DNA from: Streptomonospora nanhaiensis
GTDB taxonomy: Bacteria > Actinomycetota > Actinomycetes > Streptosporangiales > Streptosporangiaceae
NCBI RefSeq assembly: GCF_026642255.1
Contig: NZ_CP113264.1
Location: 3,968,001-4,032,000 of the forward strand
Direction: 5' to 3'
DNA length: 64,000 nt
The position numbers and the translations under genes are program-made. Each line of letters opens with the position of its first letter. Positions within the stretch are counted from its first letter, which is position 1. A model generated the notes under the pieces. The model had not been told where the DNA came from, ran no database searches, and saw nothing but the letters and a program-made list of their open reading frames with translations. Shown piece after piece: positions 8,959-17,465 of the stretch.

Positions 8959-9215
8959 GCCACCGCGTCCTGCCGCGCCGAGACGCCCGCCGCGCCCGTG
9001 GTCGGCGGGGTTCCCGCGGGCCTGTCGGCGCTGCCGGCGGCCACCGATCGCACGGGGAGGGTCATCGGCTGCGCCCTGACCATCCCGCCGGGCCGAACGA
9101 CCGCTCGGCGCATGAGGCGTTGGAGCTCGGCCGGGGAGAGCGCCCGAGTACGTGACGGCCGACGGCGCCGCCGTCGAGTTCCGACACGATGACACATCTG
9201 AGCAGGAGCGATGCG

Positions 9216-9683
9216 ATGCGTGCAACCGATGCCCCCGACGGGTCCGTGACCCTGGGCATGTCGCAGGCCGAGGCGACGGTTCTACACGAGCTGATCGCCT
9301 TTGCAGAGTTCGCGTACGACCTGAGCTCGATCGAATCGGCGAGACCGGTCGAGCAGAAGGTGCTGTCCGACGTACAGCAGGCGCTCGCGCCGCTCATCCT
9401 CCCGGAACTCGGCGCTCACGGCTACGACGCCGTGATGAACCGCGCTCGCGCCGCCATCGACCTCAGTTCCTTTCGGGCTCCCTGTCCACCCGGCGCAGAG
9501 GAAGAGGGTGCGATGGACAAGCGCGCGGTCTCCCACGCACTCGCCGCTGTGATCGCGGACGAGATCGAGGCGCAACTCGGGGTGCGCCGCCCGGTCGGTG
9601 AGATGCCCGCGCTGATCGCCGACGCGGTCTTGGACGCCTTCCGTGTCGAGCGCGTCGACCAGGCCGACCCGCCTGTCGGTTGA
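9216..9683 (+). CDS. Hypothetical soluble protein next to an integrase remnant
   Basis: 155 residues from the ATG at 9216, chosen over an upstream ATG at 9189 because AGGAG lies 7 nt before it. The first half is helical (SQAEATVLHELIAFAEFAYDL) and the second half carries a short helix-rich unit (MDKRAVSHALAAVIADEIEAQLG). Third-position bias is clear but weaker than in neighbouring genes. The stop TGA overlaps a TTG that opens the integrase remnant downstream. I do not recognise the family. Proteins of this size beside integrase genes are often cargo of integrative elements. Confidence 0.5.
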   Translation: MRATDAPDGSVTLGMSQAEATVLHELIAFAEFAYDLSSIESARPVEQKVLSDVQQALAPLILPELGAHGYDAVMNRARAAIDLSSFRAPCPPGAEEEGAMDKRAVSHALAAVIADEIEAQLGVRRPVGEMPALIADAVLDAFRVERVDQADPPVG

Positions 9684-10065
9684 CCCAGGACGCCGACTGG
9701 CGGGTGCTCATCCGGCTCGGCGACCCACCGGCCCCGGTCCCGGTCCCCGAACCCTTCGCTGACCCGCCGCTCCAGGCCAGGGACCGACGGACCGGCATGA
9801 ACACGAACAACCGGGATGCGACCTGGCTGTTTCCCGGACGCAGGGCCGGACGCCCCCTGTATCCGCACAGTCCCGCCGAGCTGATCCGCGACATCGGTGT
9901 TCCCGGAACGGCGGTGCGCGCCTCCGCGCTGCGTCAACTCGTGCTCCAGGCCCCGCACCGGTCCTCGCCCAGGCGCTGGGGTTCCATTCCACGACCACCC
10001 CCCGGGCCGTTGCCCGGGCGGGCGGGACCTGGAGCCGCTACGCCTCCAGCGACCACACGCAGTGA
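9680..10065 (+). pseudogene. Frameshifted 3' remnant of an integrase/recombinase-like gene
   Basis: Only the C-terminal ~125 residues remain. The first frame reads WRVLIRLGDPPAPVPVPEPF, then WLFPGRRAGRPLYP and ALRQLVLQAP. A one-base loss near 9954 shifts the rest into another frame, which reads APVLAQALGFHSTTTPRA and GGTWSRYASSDH before TGA. The joined order matches the tail of actinobacterial site-specific recombinase/integrase-like proteins. The catalytic N-terminal part is absent, so it cannot be active. It marks an old insertion or deletion event. The family call is from memory of this characteristic tail. Confidence 0.6.
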
Positions 10066-10400
10066 TCACGGCGGCCGGAGCCACGGAGAAAGCAGATCAC
10101 TCGATCTACAACTCCTGACTGTCTCGACCCCCGGCATCGGCGGTCGCGACGCCGGCCTTCTGGCAGAGCGACGGGATCGGCGACCCGTCGGGCCCTCATC
10201 GCCAGGAAGAGGCCGATGTGCCGACCGGTCTTGCGGTCCAGCGTCTTCGACCACTGCGGCCGAGGGTCCTGTCATGCCCCAATCTCAACGCGATCCACGC
10301 GGTGGGCGTCGTCTTCGCTGTGCGCGCCGGGCACAAGCCGTCGGACGACGCGGAACCCCTCGTTGTGGCCCGCGTAGTCCAGAACCAGTACGCTGGGCGG
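10066..10400. other. Gene-free stretch between integrase remnant and TetR gene
   Basis: No frame has both coding bias and a recognisable product. The stretch probably includes further debris of the lost element and the promoter of the TetR gene at 10401. Confidence 0.35.
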
Positions 10401-10997
10401 ATGGCGCGACCTCGGGAGTTCGACGAAAACCGCGTGCTTCTCGCTGTCCGCGACGAGTTCTGGGACAAGGGGTACGCGGCGACGTCGATGGACGACCTGC
10501 TGCGCGTGAGCGGGTTGGGCAAGGGCAGCCTCTACGGGGCGTTCGGGGATAAGAGAAGCTTGTTTCTCCGGGTGCTGCGGGAGTACGACGACGCGAACCT
10601 GCTGGCACTGCGCGAGCGTCTGGCTTCTGCCGCCAAGGGGGTCGACGTGGTGCGCGAGTTCGTCCTCGGCCTGACCGGTGACCCGACCGGGGCGGCTGCG
10701 CGCCGGGGCTGCCTGCTGGCCAACAGCAACGCCGAGCTTGCCGCTAGCACCCCGGACGTCGCTGCCGAGGCCCGCCGCAGCTACGACGCGATCACCGCCG
10801 TCCTCACCACGGCGCTGGAGCGCGCCCGGAGCGAAGGCGACCTCGATCCCGGCGCCGATCCTTCCGAGACCGCCCGTGCGGCCCTTGTCGCGCAGCTCGG
10901 TCTCATCGCGCTCGGGCGCACCGGCATGGATATCGACGCGCTGAGCACGACCGCTCACTCCACCCTGGCACGACTACTGCCCGCCCCAGCGCAGTAA
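10401..10997 (+). CDS. TetR/AcrR-family repressor
   Basis: 198 residues from the ATG at 10401; the longer upstream frame lacks family similarity. The N-terminus is a classic TetR DNA-binding domain (MARPREFDENRVLLAVRDEF, then TSMDDLLRVSGLGKGSLYGAFGDK). The C-terminal domain, with RGCLLANSNAEL, resembles the AcuR/YcdC-like subgroup that responds to small electrophiles or reactive compounds. It lies upstream of, and on the same strand as, the SDR gene at 11329. A perfect GACCGATCGGTC palindrome precedes that gene and is a likely binding site. Ligand unknown. Confidence 0.85.
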   Translation: MARPREFDENRVLLAVRDEFWDKGYAATSMDDLLRVSGLGKGSLYGAFGDKRSLFLRVLREYDDANLLALRERLASAAKGVDVVREFVLGLTGDPTGAAARRGCLLANSNAELAASTPDVAAEARRSYDAITAVLTTALERARSEGDLDPGADPSETARAALVAQLGLIALGRTGMDIDALSTTAHSTLARLLPAPAQ

Positions 10998-11260
10998 CAG
11001 CGCCCTACCGACCGGCCCGTACCGCCGCAGTCCGCGGCCGGCCTGGCACCCTGCGGCGCGCCCTCGAGCTGCGCGCCGCTGTTTCCGGGGGGAACGCGGT
11101 CCGCCTGCAGGCCCTCTGTGTGCTGCCGGCTGCCGGTCGGCCCGATCCGCGACCGACGACTTGGGCCGCCCCGGGTGGCCGATCCGCCCCTGCGATGCCG
11201 CCGCCGGTGACGGGGTGGGCCCGAGACGCGGAGCCCCGATGTTTCGACACGAGCCACATC

Positions 11261-11291
11261 TTGACCGATCGGTCCATAACAGGGGTATGGT
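11261..11291 (+). promoter_or_regulatory. Promoter with palindromic operator for the SDR gene
   Basis: TTGACC (11261-11266) and TATGGT (11286-11291) resemble -35 and -10 boxes with a long 19-bp spacer. Overlapping the -35 is the perfect 12-bp palindrome GACCGATCGGTC (11263-11274), typical of TetR operators. Repression by the TetR protein encoded just upstream is the simplest reading; this is inferred. Confidence 0.55.
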
Positions 11292-11328
11292 TATTGACGC
11301 ACCAGTCCACAATGAAGAGGAGGGCGGC

Positions 11329-12063
11329 ATGGCCGTCTTGGAAGGTAAGATCGCCGTCGTTACCGGGGCCGGCACCGGCATCGGGTTTGCGACCGCTCGC
11401 GCATTCCGCGACGCGGGCGCCACGGTGTTCATCACCGGTCGCCGCAAGCACGTGCTCGACGCCGCGGTCGCCGAGCTCGGCGACCGCGTGACCGGCGTCG
11501 TCTGCGACGTCTCGGTGCCCTCCGAGCTCGACGCGTTCTACAGCACCGTGCGGGACCAGGCCGGACGCGTCGACGTGCTGGTCGCCAACGCCGGCATCGG
11601 CATCGCGGCTCCGTTCGGCGAGGTGACCGAAGAGCTGATCGACTCGGTGTTCGCCACCAACGTCAAGGGAACGATCCTCACGCTCCAGCAGGCGCTACCG
11701 CTGCTCAGCAAGAACGCTTCGGTGATCCTGACGGGCTCGACCGCCTCGACCCGACCCGACCAGGGACTTGAGGTCTACGCGGCGTCGAAGGCCGCAGTTC
11801 GCACCCTCGCTCGCGGTTGGGCCCTCAGCGCGCGCACACACGGCTTCCGTGTCAACGTCGTATCCCCCGGCGGTACACGCACCGAAGGCCTGCTGGAGCT
11901 CGTCCCACCCGAGGCGCTCAAGCAGGCCGAAGCCACTGTCCCCCTCGGCCGGCTCGCCGAGCCCGAGGAGATCGCCGCCCTGACGACGTTCCTCGCCTCG
12001 GACGCGTCGAGCTACATCAACGGCGCCGAGTTCCACGCCGACGGTGGATACGCCCAGGTGTAA
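11329..12063 (+). CDS. Short-chain dehydrogenase/reductase (SDR), classical type
   Basis: 244 residues. GAGGAGGG lies 4 nt before the ATG. The Rossmann fold is complete: cofactor motif TGAGTGIG near residue 13, NAG motif (VANAGIG), catalytic Ser in LTGSTAS, and YAASK (Tyr/Lys) with the expected spacing. The C-terminal segment GRLAEPEEIAALTTFLASD and the ending GAEFHADGGYAQV are typical of SDRs that reduce carbonyl groups using NADP(H) or NAD(H). The GRR after the second strand (FITGRRKH) favours NADPH. It follows a TetR gene and carries an operator-like palindrome. Substrate unknown; the enzyme probably belongs to a xenobiotic- or electrophile-response unit. Confidence 0.9.
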   Translation: MAVLEGKIAVVTGAGTGIGFATARAFRDAGATVFITGRRKHVLDAAVAELGDRVTGVVCDVSVPSELDAFYSTVRDQAGRVDVLVANAGIGIAAPFGEVTEELIDSVFATNVKGTILTLQQALPLLSKNASVILTGSTASTRPDQGLEVYAASKAAVRTLARGWALSARTHGFRVNVVSPGGTRTEGLLELVPPEALKQAEATVPLGRLAEPEEIAALTTFLASDASSYINGAEFHADGGYAQV

Positions 12064-12074
12064 GGGGTCCACAC

Positions 12075-12108
12075 GTGCGGGCCAGGGCCTCGGCCCTGGC
12101 CCGCACTT
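12075..12108 (+). terminator. Hairpin terminator after the SDR gene
   Basis: A 15-bp perfect stem (GTGCGGGCCAGGGCC at 12075-12089, complement at 12092-12106) with only TC between the arms, followed by TT. It begins 11 bp after the SDR stop. The near-continuous palindrome could act in both directions. Confidence 0.7.
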
Positions 12109-12452
12109 CCTCGGCGTCCCGGGCGAGGTGGCAGGAGGACTCGGCGCCGACGAGCCGGTTCAGCGGCGTGGCCCGGCGCTGGAGGTGGTCCGAACGGCTG
12201 CCGGCGGTGGAGCCGGGGGCGTTGTTCAGCGTGTGCGCCCTGCTGGTCGCCGAGGCGTGCAGCACCGGCCTTCCCCCGTGGTCGAACCCGGGACGAGCCC
12301 CCTGACGCCGGGCCGCCTGCAGCAGGTCGACCGCGCCTCTATGTGCGCCGAGCCCCTACGCGCGGCCGAAGCCCACCTCGCAGCGCCCCCCACCCCGTCA
12401 CCGGCGTCGCGGGGGCGGGGCCGACGGGAACCCCCGTCCGGGAAGGGCGCGC
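12109..12452. other. Gene-free stretch
   Basis: About 340 bp between convergent genes with no frame that I can support as coding. It may hold degenerate material, but no family is recognisable. Confidence 0.35.
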
Positions 12453-12923
12453 TCAGCCCCCTTCGGTCTCCTGGCGCACGGTGGCGGCGATGCGGGTGAG
12501 CGCGGTCCCGAGGTGGCGGCGCTGAGCGGCGGTGAGCGGGTCGAACACGAGCCGCTTCACCTGCGCGACGTGTTCCGGCGCGCTCTCGACGAGCTTCTGC
12601 CGACCGGCGCCGGTCAGGGTGGCGAGGGTGTACCGGCCGTCGCCGGGGTCGGGTCGGCGGACGACCCAGTCACGGGCCTCGAAACGGTCCATCACCTTCG
12701 ACAGGCGGGGCTGGGTACTGTCGCAGAGCCGGGCCAGCTCGCTGAGCCGCATCGTGGCCTCGTCGGCCGTGGACAGCCGGGCCAGGACCCCGTACTCGAA
12801 GTTGGAGATGCCCGCCTCCCGCTGCAGCTGGCGGTCGAGGGCCGCTGGTAGGGCGATGACGACCGTGAGCAGCGCCTGCCACAGGTCCTGTTGGTCGTCG
12901 TCGAGCCAGGGTTGGGTGTCCAT
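12453..12923 (-). CDS. MarR-family transcriptional regulator
   Basis: 156 residues from the ATG at 12921-12923 (MDTQPWLDDDQQDLWQALL). Upstream in-frame starts would run into the operator array. The winged helix is evident: AGISNFEYGVLARLS, then LSELARLCDSTQPRLSKVMDRFEARDWV and RRPDPGDGRYTLATLT, a wing with the usual Asp-Gly-Arg. The protein should bind as a dimer to the TTGC-N4-GCAA palindromes in the divergent gap and control both itself and the dioxygenase/quinone oxidoreductase genes. MarR proteins of this type respond to phenolics, quinones or oxidation. There is no conserved Cys near the N-terminus, which argues against an OhrR mode. Confidence 0.9.
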   Translation of the reverse strand: MDTQPWLDDDQQDLWQALLTVVIALPAALDRQLQREAGISNFEYGVLARLSTADEATMRLSELARLCDSTQPRLSKVMDRFEARDWVVRRPDPGDGRYTLATLTGAGRQKLVESAPEHVAQVKRLVFDPLTAAQRRHLGTALTRIAATVRQETEGG

Positions 12924-12937
12924 GAGCCCCATCATAC

Positions 12938-13027
12938 TTGCCTGGGCAACTCGCATCACTTGCGCAGGCAACCCTCGACGGGCTACGTTTCACTTGCCTG
13001 GGAAAGTAAAAACACTTTCCTGAGCAA
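12938..13027. promoter_or_regulatory. Array of four MarR-type operators (TTGC-N4-GCAA)
   Basis: Four 12-bp imperfect palindromes lie in the gap between the divergent MarR and dioxygenase genes: TTGCCTGGGCAA at 12938, TTGCGCAGGCAA at 12960, TTGCCTGGGAAA at 12994 and TTTCCTGAGCAA at 13016. Start-to-start distances are 22, 34 and 22 bp, giving two pairs with two-helical-turn spacing. One pair is nearest the regulator start and the other nearest the dioxygenase start, so each promoter has its own pair. Binding by the adjacent MarR protein is inferred. Confidence 0.75.
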
Positions 13028-13042
13028 GTGAAGGAGTTGATT

Positions 13043-13921
13043 TTGACCACCACGAGCAGCCTGAACCCCTCTGTACCGCCGCGCGCACCGGCCGCGGCGT
13101 ACGACGACCTCCTCGCCCGGGTCCTGCCACAGGCGCGCGGACAGCGGGTGTGGACCCCCTCCGACGGACCCATGCCCAGCCTCTTCGTCAGCCACGGCGC
13201 CCCGTTCACCCTCGACGACCCGCAGTGGCTCGACGACCTCTTCGGCTGGGCCCGGTCGATGCCCAAACCCCGGGCCGTCGTCGTGGTATCGGCCCACTGG
13301 GAACAGGCGCCGGCCGCGATATCGGGAGCCGCGGCCGGCGTCCCGCTCCACTACGACTTCAGCGGCTTCCACCCCCGCTACAAGACCCTTCCCTACGCGA
13401 CCCCGGACGCCACCGACCTGGCGCGGCGGCTCACCGGCCTGCTGGGCCCGACACCGGTGCACGAGTTCGCCGACCGCGGCCTCGACCACGGCGCCTTCAT
13501 CCCGCTCATGGCCATGTACCCCGCCGCCGACGTCCCGGTCGTGCAGTTGTCGATGCCCGGCCTGGACCCCGGCGCCCTGCTCGACCTCGGCACACGCCTG
13601 CGGCCCCTGCGCGAGGAAGGCGTCCTCGTTCTCGGCTCGGGCTTCATGACGCACAGTTTCGCCGTCTTCCGCCGGCCCGAGCTCGCCGCCGCCACCGCGG
13701 CCTTCGACGCATGGGCCGTCGACGCCCTCGCCCGGGGCGACGCCGATGCCCTCGCCGACTACCGCGACAAGGCGCCCGGCGCCGCGATCGCCCATCCGAC
13801 GGCCGACCACTTCGTCCCGCTGCTGCTGACCGTCGGCGCCGCCGACGACCCCGGCAGCGCCGTGAGCGCGATCGACCGCATGGTGATGGGCAACTCCACC
13901 CGGTCGGTTCAGCTGGTCTGA
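13043..13921 (+). CDS. DODA-type extradiol ring-opening dioxygenase (LigB superfamily)
   Basis: 292 residues. I start at the TTG at 13043, which has AAGGAG six bases upstream; an upstream in-frame GTG (13028) lies inside that ribosome site. Candidate metal and catalytic residues occur in order: His of SHGAP, His of VVSAHWE, LDHGAF, MTHSF and ADHFVPLL. The protein has the length and order of the DODA/YgiD family, metal-dependent enzymes that cleave catechol-type rings or act on related aromatics. It is the first gene controlled by the MarR operator array and is followed after 79 bp by a quinone oxidoreductase, so the pair plausibly detoxifies catechols and quinones. Confidence 0.88.
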   Translation: MTTTSSLNPSVPPRAPAAAYDDLLARVLPQARGQRVWTPSDGPMPSLFVSHGAPFTLDDPQWLDDLFGWARSMPKPRAVVVVSAHWEQAPAAISGAAAGVPLHYDFSGFHPRYKTLPYATPDATDLARRLTGLLGPTPVHEFADRGLDHGAFIPLMAMYPAADVPVVQLSMPGLDPGALLDLGTRLRPLREEGVLVLGSGFMTHSFAVFRRPELAAATAAFDAWAVDALARGDADALADYRDKAPGAAIAHPTADHFVPLLLTVGAADDPGSAVSAIDRMVMGNSTRSVQLV

Positions 13922-14000
13922 GCGCCTCGACGTGCTTCACCTTCGCGCCCGATCGCCCGTCCTGGGGCGACGGCACCACCACACCCCGGAGGAAAGTGTT

Positions 14001-14936
14001 ATGAAGGCAATCCGTTTCCACGAGTTCGGCAGCAGCGACGTCCTGCGCCACGAGGAGGTCGACCGTCCGGTCCCCGGCGCCGGCCAGGTGCTGGTGCGGG
14101 TGGCGGCCACCTCGTTCAACCCGGTCGACGACCACATCCGCGCCGGCGTCCTGGCCGAGATGCTCCCGATCACCCTCCCCTACGTGCCGGGGATCGACCT
14201 GGCGGGCACCGTCGCCGAACTCGGCGCGGGCGTGACGGGCCCGGCCGTCGGCGACCGGGTCGTGGCGATGCTGCCCCTGGACTCCGCCGGCGGGGCCGCC
14301 GAGTACGCACTCGTACCGGCGGAGTCCCTGGCCCCGGCACCCCGGACGATCGAGCTGGTCGACGCCGCGGCACTGCCGCTGACCGGCCTGGCGGCCTGGC
14401 AGACGGCCTTCGAGCTCGCCGAGCTGAAGCCCGGACAGAGCATCCTGGTCAACGGGGCGGGGGGCGCTGTGGGCAGCCTCGTGGTGCAGCTCGCCGTCGA
14501 CGCGGGGGCGCACGTGACCGCGGTGGACGCGCCGCAGCACGCCGACCGCCTTCGGGGCTACGGCGCGGACCGGGTCGTCGGCCCCCTCGACCTCGCCGCG
14601 GGCCCGGCCGCCGTGGGCGGTCCGTTCCAGGTCGTGGTGAACCACGTGCGCGTCTCCCCGGAGGAGCTCGCGCGGCTGGCGGACTACGTCGCCGACGGCG
14701 GGGTCGCCGCCAGCACGGCCGGCCCGGTCCCCGAGGTCCCCGACCGGAAGGTGCGCACCGCGAGCCTGTGGGTCCGCAGCGACGGCGCACAGCTGGCCGC
14801 CCTCGTCGCCAGGATGGACGCCGGAAAGCTCCGGCTCCACGTCGCCGACCGCCGCCCGATGGCCGAGCTGGCCGCCGTGCACGGGGACGCCGCCTCCGGG
14901 CGGCTGCCCGGCAAGACCGTCGTGCTCGCCCGCTGA
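14001..14936 (+). CDS. NADP-dependent zinc-independent oxidoreductase, quinone oxidoreductase-like (MDR family)
   Basis: 311 residues; GGAGG precedes the ATG. The N-terminal GroES-like domain (MKAIRFHEFGSSDVLR, FNPVDDHIRAG, VPGIDLAGTV) lacks the zinc-binding cysteines of alcohol dehydrogenases. The Rossmann domain carries the nucleotide loop NGAGGAVGSLVVQLA near residue 152. This is the quinone oxidoreductase branch of medium-chain reductases, which uses NADPH to reduce quinones or enones. It lies in the same direction as the dioxygenase and under the same MarR array, so a joint role in aromatic or quinone stress is likely. A strong terminator follows. Confidence 0.9.
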   Translation: MKAIRFHEFGSSDVLRHEEVDRPVPGAGQVLVRVAATSFNPVDDHIRAGVLAEMLPITLPYVPGIDLAGTVAELGAGVTGPAVGDRVVAMLPLDSAGGAAEYALVPAESLAPAPRTIELVDAAALPLTGLAAWQTAFELAELKPGQSILVNGAGGAVGSLVVQLAVDAGAHVTAVDAPQHADRLRGYGADRVVGPLDLAAGPAAVGGPFQVVVNHVRVSPEELARLADYVADGGVAASTAGPVPEVPDRKVRTASLWVRSDGAQLAALVARMDAGKLRLHVADRRPMAELAAVHGDAASGRLPGKTVVLAR

Positions 14937-14970
14937 CCACGCCCCGAGCGGGTCTTGAGGACGCCGACCG

Positions 14971-15001
14971 CCCCCGCACCAGTCCTGTGACGGTGCGGGG
15001 G
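14971..15001. terminator. Bidirectional hairpin between convergent genes
   Basis: A perfect 10-bp stem (CCCCCGCACC at 14971-14980, GGTGCGGGGG at 14992-15001) with an 11-nt loop. It sits between the ends of the quinone oxidoreductase and the leftward efflux pump. There is no T-tract. Confidence 0.6.
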
Positions 15002-15038
15002 CGGCGCCCGGTACGCCGCCCGCAGCGGCGGTCGGGCC

Positions 15039-16601
15039 TCAGTGGCCCTTGGTCACGTCCAGGTCCTTGGGCGTCAGGGCGAACACCACGACCACCGACA
15101 CCAGCATGATCGCGGCGCCGATGCCGCCGACCAGGGTCAGGCCGTGGGTGAAGGCCTCCTGGGCCTGGAACGCGGCTGCGGCGCCGGCGGGGCCCAGGTC
15201 GGCCAGGACGTGCAGGGCGCCGCCCAGGGACTCCTGCGCCGCCCCCACCCCCTGCGGTCCCAGGCCCGCGGCGGCGAGGTCGGAGGCCGGCAGTTCGGCG
15301 CGGTAGAGGGCGGACGCCGCACTGCCCAGCACGGCCACGCCCAGGACCGCGCCCAGTTCGTAGGAGGTCTCCTCGATCGCCGCGGCGCTGCCTGCGTGCT
15401 CGGCCGGGGTCCCCGACATGATGATCGCCGAGGCGATGGCCAGGGATCCCATGCCCGCGCCGAGCAGGGTCAGGAATATCGCGACCGGCGCGTAGGTGAG
15501 CGGCGCGGGGGCGAGGGCCAGGGCGGCGAAGCCCAGCCCCGACAGCGCCAGGCCGCCCACCAGGACGGTGCGGGCGCCGATGCGCTGGGCCAGCACCGGC
15601 GCCAGCGGGGAGACCACCGTGGCGGCGACAGCCATCGGCAGCAGCCCGATCCCGGCCTGCAGGGGCGACCACCCCTGCACGAGCTGGAACCACTGCGCCG
15701 CGAGCAGCAGCGCCGATCCCATGGCCAGCATGGTGAACAGCGCCGCCAGGGTCCCGGCCGTGAAGGAGGGGACGGTGAACAGGCGTACCCGCAGCAGCGG
15801 CGAGTCGCTGTGGAGGCAGCGCAGCACGAACCAGACCAGCAGGGCCAGCCCCGCCGCGAGCGCCGCCAGTGCCAGGGCGTCGGCCGGTCCCTCCTTGGCG
15901 ATGCGCTTGATGCCCCACACCAGGGCGGTCATGCCCGCGATCGACAGGGCGGTGGCCAGGGCGTCCCAGCGCCCGGGGCGGGGGTTGCGCGCCTCGGGCA
16001 GCAGGAACAGGCTCACGAGGACGGCCGCGGCCATCAGGGGCACGTTCAGCAGGAACGCCGCGTGCCAGGAGAAGTGCTCCAGCAGCAGACCGCCCACGAT
16101 GGGTCCCACGGCCGCTCCCAGGGAGGCGACGGCCGCCCAGATGCCGAGCGCCTTGGCCCGTTCGGCCGGGTCGGTGAACAGGCTGCGGATCATCGAGAGC
16201 GTGGCCGGCATGATCATCGCCCCGCCCACGCCCAGCAGGGCGCGCACGGCGATCACCACGGGGGCCGACTCGGCCGCCAGGACCAGCAGGGAGGCCCCGC
16301 CGAAGACGGCGAAGCCGGTCAGGAGCATCCTCTTGCGGCCCCACCGGTCGCCCAGGGTGCTCATGGTGACCAGGAGGCCGGCCAGGACCAGCGAGTAGAT
16401 GTCGACGATCCACAGCTGCTGGGCCGCGGTCGGGGACAGCGCCGCGGCCATCTCGGGCAGGGCGACGTTGAGGATGGTCATGTCCATGACCACCACGAGC
16501 AGGCTGGCGGCCAGCACCGCCAGGGCGGCCCAGCGGCGGCCGGCGGACAGGTGTCCGGCGATGGCGCCCGGTGCGTCGGAGGTGTGGTGCGGAGTGCTCA
16601 C
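15039..16601 (-). CDS. MFS drug efflux pump, DHA2 family (14 membrane segments)
   Basis: 520 residues, GTG start overlapping the TetR stop as GTGA. Hydrophobic segments run throughout, consistent with 14 helices. Family motifs are visible: the Asp/Met-rich first helix (VVVMDMTILNVALP), motif A (GDRWGRKRM), and motif C in the fifth helix (GAAVGPIVGGLLLEH), the antiporter signature. DHA2 pumps exchange protons for drugs, dyes or antibiotics across the plasma membrane. Translational coupling to the TetR gene is a classic self-controlled resistance unit. It resembles SmvA/LfrA-type pumps; the substrate is not evident. Confidence 0.92.
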   Translation of the reverse strand: MSTPHHTSDAPGAIAGHLSAGRRWAALAVLAASLLVVVMDMTILNVALPEMAAALSPTAAQQLWIVDIYSLVLAGLLVTMSTLGDRWGRKRMLLTGFAVFGGASLLVLAAESAPVVIAVRALLGVGGAMIMPATLSMIRSLFTDPAERAKALGIWAAVASLGAAVGPIVGGLLLEHFSWHAAFLLNVPLMAAAVLVSLFLLPEARNPRPGRWDALATALSIAGMTALVWGIKRIAKEGPADALALAALAAGLALLVWFVLRCLHSDSPLLRVRLFTVPSFTAGTLAALFTMLAMGSALLLAAQWFQLVQGWSPLQAGIGLLPMAVAATVVSPLAPVLAQRIGARTVLVGGLALSGLGFAALALAPAPLTYAPVAIFLTLLGAGMGSLAIASAIIMSGTPAEHAGSAAAIEETSYELGAVLGVAVLGSAASALYRAELPASDLAAAGLGPQGVGAAQESLGGALHVLADLGPAGAAAAFQAQEAFTHGLTLVGGIGAAIMLVSVVVVFALTPKDLDVTKGH

Positions 16602-17155
16602 GGCTTCTCTTCCAGGGATGTGCTCATCAGGGCGGCGATCGCCATGCGCAGTGCCGCCTCGTCGAGGGGCCGGTCGTGGAGCAGGGTGTACAGGATGACC
16701 CCGTCCAGGTAGACGGCCGTGGCCCGGGCCGCTTCGGGCGCGGCGTAGGCCTGCAGGATCTCGGTGACCCCCTGTACCCACTGCTGGGCGAACGGACGCA
16801 GATCGGGGTTGTCCACGCCGGCGAAGTAGAGCAGGCTCTCGGCGCGCAGCCGTTCGCGGTCGCCCAGGTAGGCGGCGAACAGCGCGGCGATGCCCTCGGG
16901 GCGGCCGTCGCAGCCGTGGATCTCCTCCGCGAACTCGCGCAGCTCCTCGTCGGCCTGCTCGGCGATGGCCTGCAGGGCGGCGGCACGCAGGTCGTCCAGG
17001 GAGTCGAAGTAGTAGGTGGTGGCCCCCAGCGGCACCCGGGCCAGTTCGGCCACCCGCCGGTGCGTCAGGGCGGAACTGCCGTTGGCGACCATCTCCTGCG
17101 CGGCGGCCTCGACCATGGCGCGTCGGCGCCTCTCGGGGTCCCGGCGGGAGGTCAT
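16598..17155 (-). CDS. TetR-family repressor of the adjacent efflux pump
   Basis: 185 residues. The ATG at 17153-17155 has GGGGAG 5 nt before it. The N-terminal helix-turn-helix reads SALTHRRVAELARVPLGATTYYFDSLDDL. The C-terminal region, with LDGVILYTLLHDRPLDE, matches ligand-binding TetR_C domains of pump regulators. The gene overlaps the pump gene by four bases, so both come from one transcript. A large inverted repeat (17217-17248) upstream is the probable operator. Expected behaviour: repression of the operon until a toxic substrate of the pump is bound. Confidence 0.9.
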   Translation of the reverse strand: MTSRRDPERRRRAMVEAAAQEMVANGSSALTHRRVAELARVPLGATTYYFDSLDDLRAAALQAIAEQADEELREFAEEIHGCDGRPEGIAALFAAYLGDRERLRAESLLYFAGVDNPDLRPFAQQWVQGVTEILQAYAAPEAARATAVYLDGVILYTLLHDRPLDEAALRMAIAALMSTSLEEKP

Positions 17156-17216
17156 GGGCGCTCCCCCTGTGCGCGTCGCCCAGAGGTCCGGAACAGCATC
17201 TTTTTCACCCCAATGT

Positions 17217-17248
17217 CTAGTACGTGCGTACAAGTACAAACGTACTAG
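17217..17248. promoter_or_regulatory. TetR operator, 9-bp inverted repeat
   Basis: CTAGTACGT (17217-17225) and ACGTACTAG (17240-17248) form perfect arms 14 bp apart, with a smaller GTAC-AA-GTAC element inside. The region is conspicuously AT-richer than its surroundings and lies about 60 bp upstream of the TetR/pump operon, as expected for a promoter-operator. Confidence 0.65.
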
Positions 17249-17465
17249 AAGGGGGAGGCCGCCCGCCCGTGTCATGCGCCACCACCGGGGCTGCGGCACC
17301 GCGGAGCAGGAGTCCGGCCGGTCGTGACCCGCCATGGCGGGCGGGCCGCGACCTCCGACGGAACCGTGCGGGTGTCCTCGGTCCGGCTCCGCGTCCGGAC
17401 CTGTGCGAAAGGAGTCACCGGGCGCGCCGTGGCAGGGCGCCGTTCCCCCCGCGCCGTCGGCAGGC

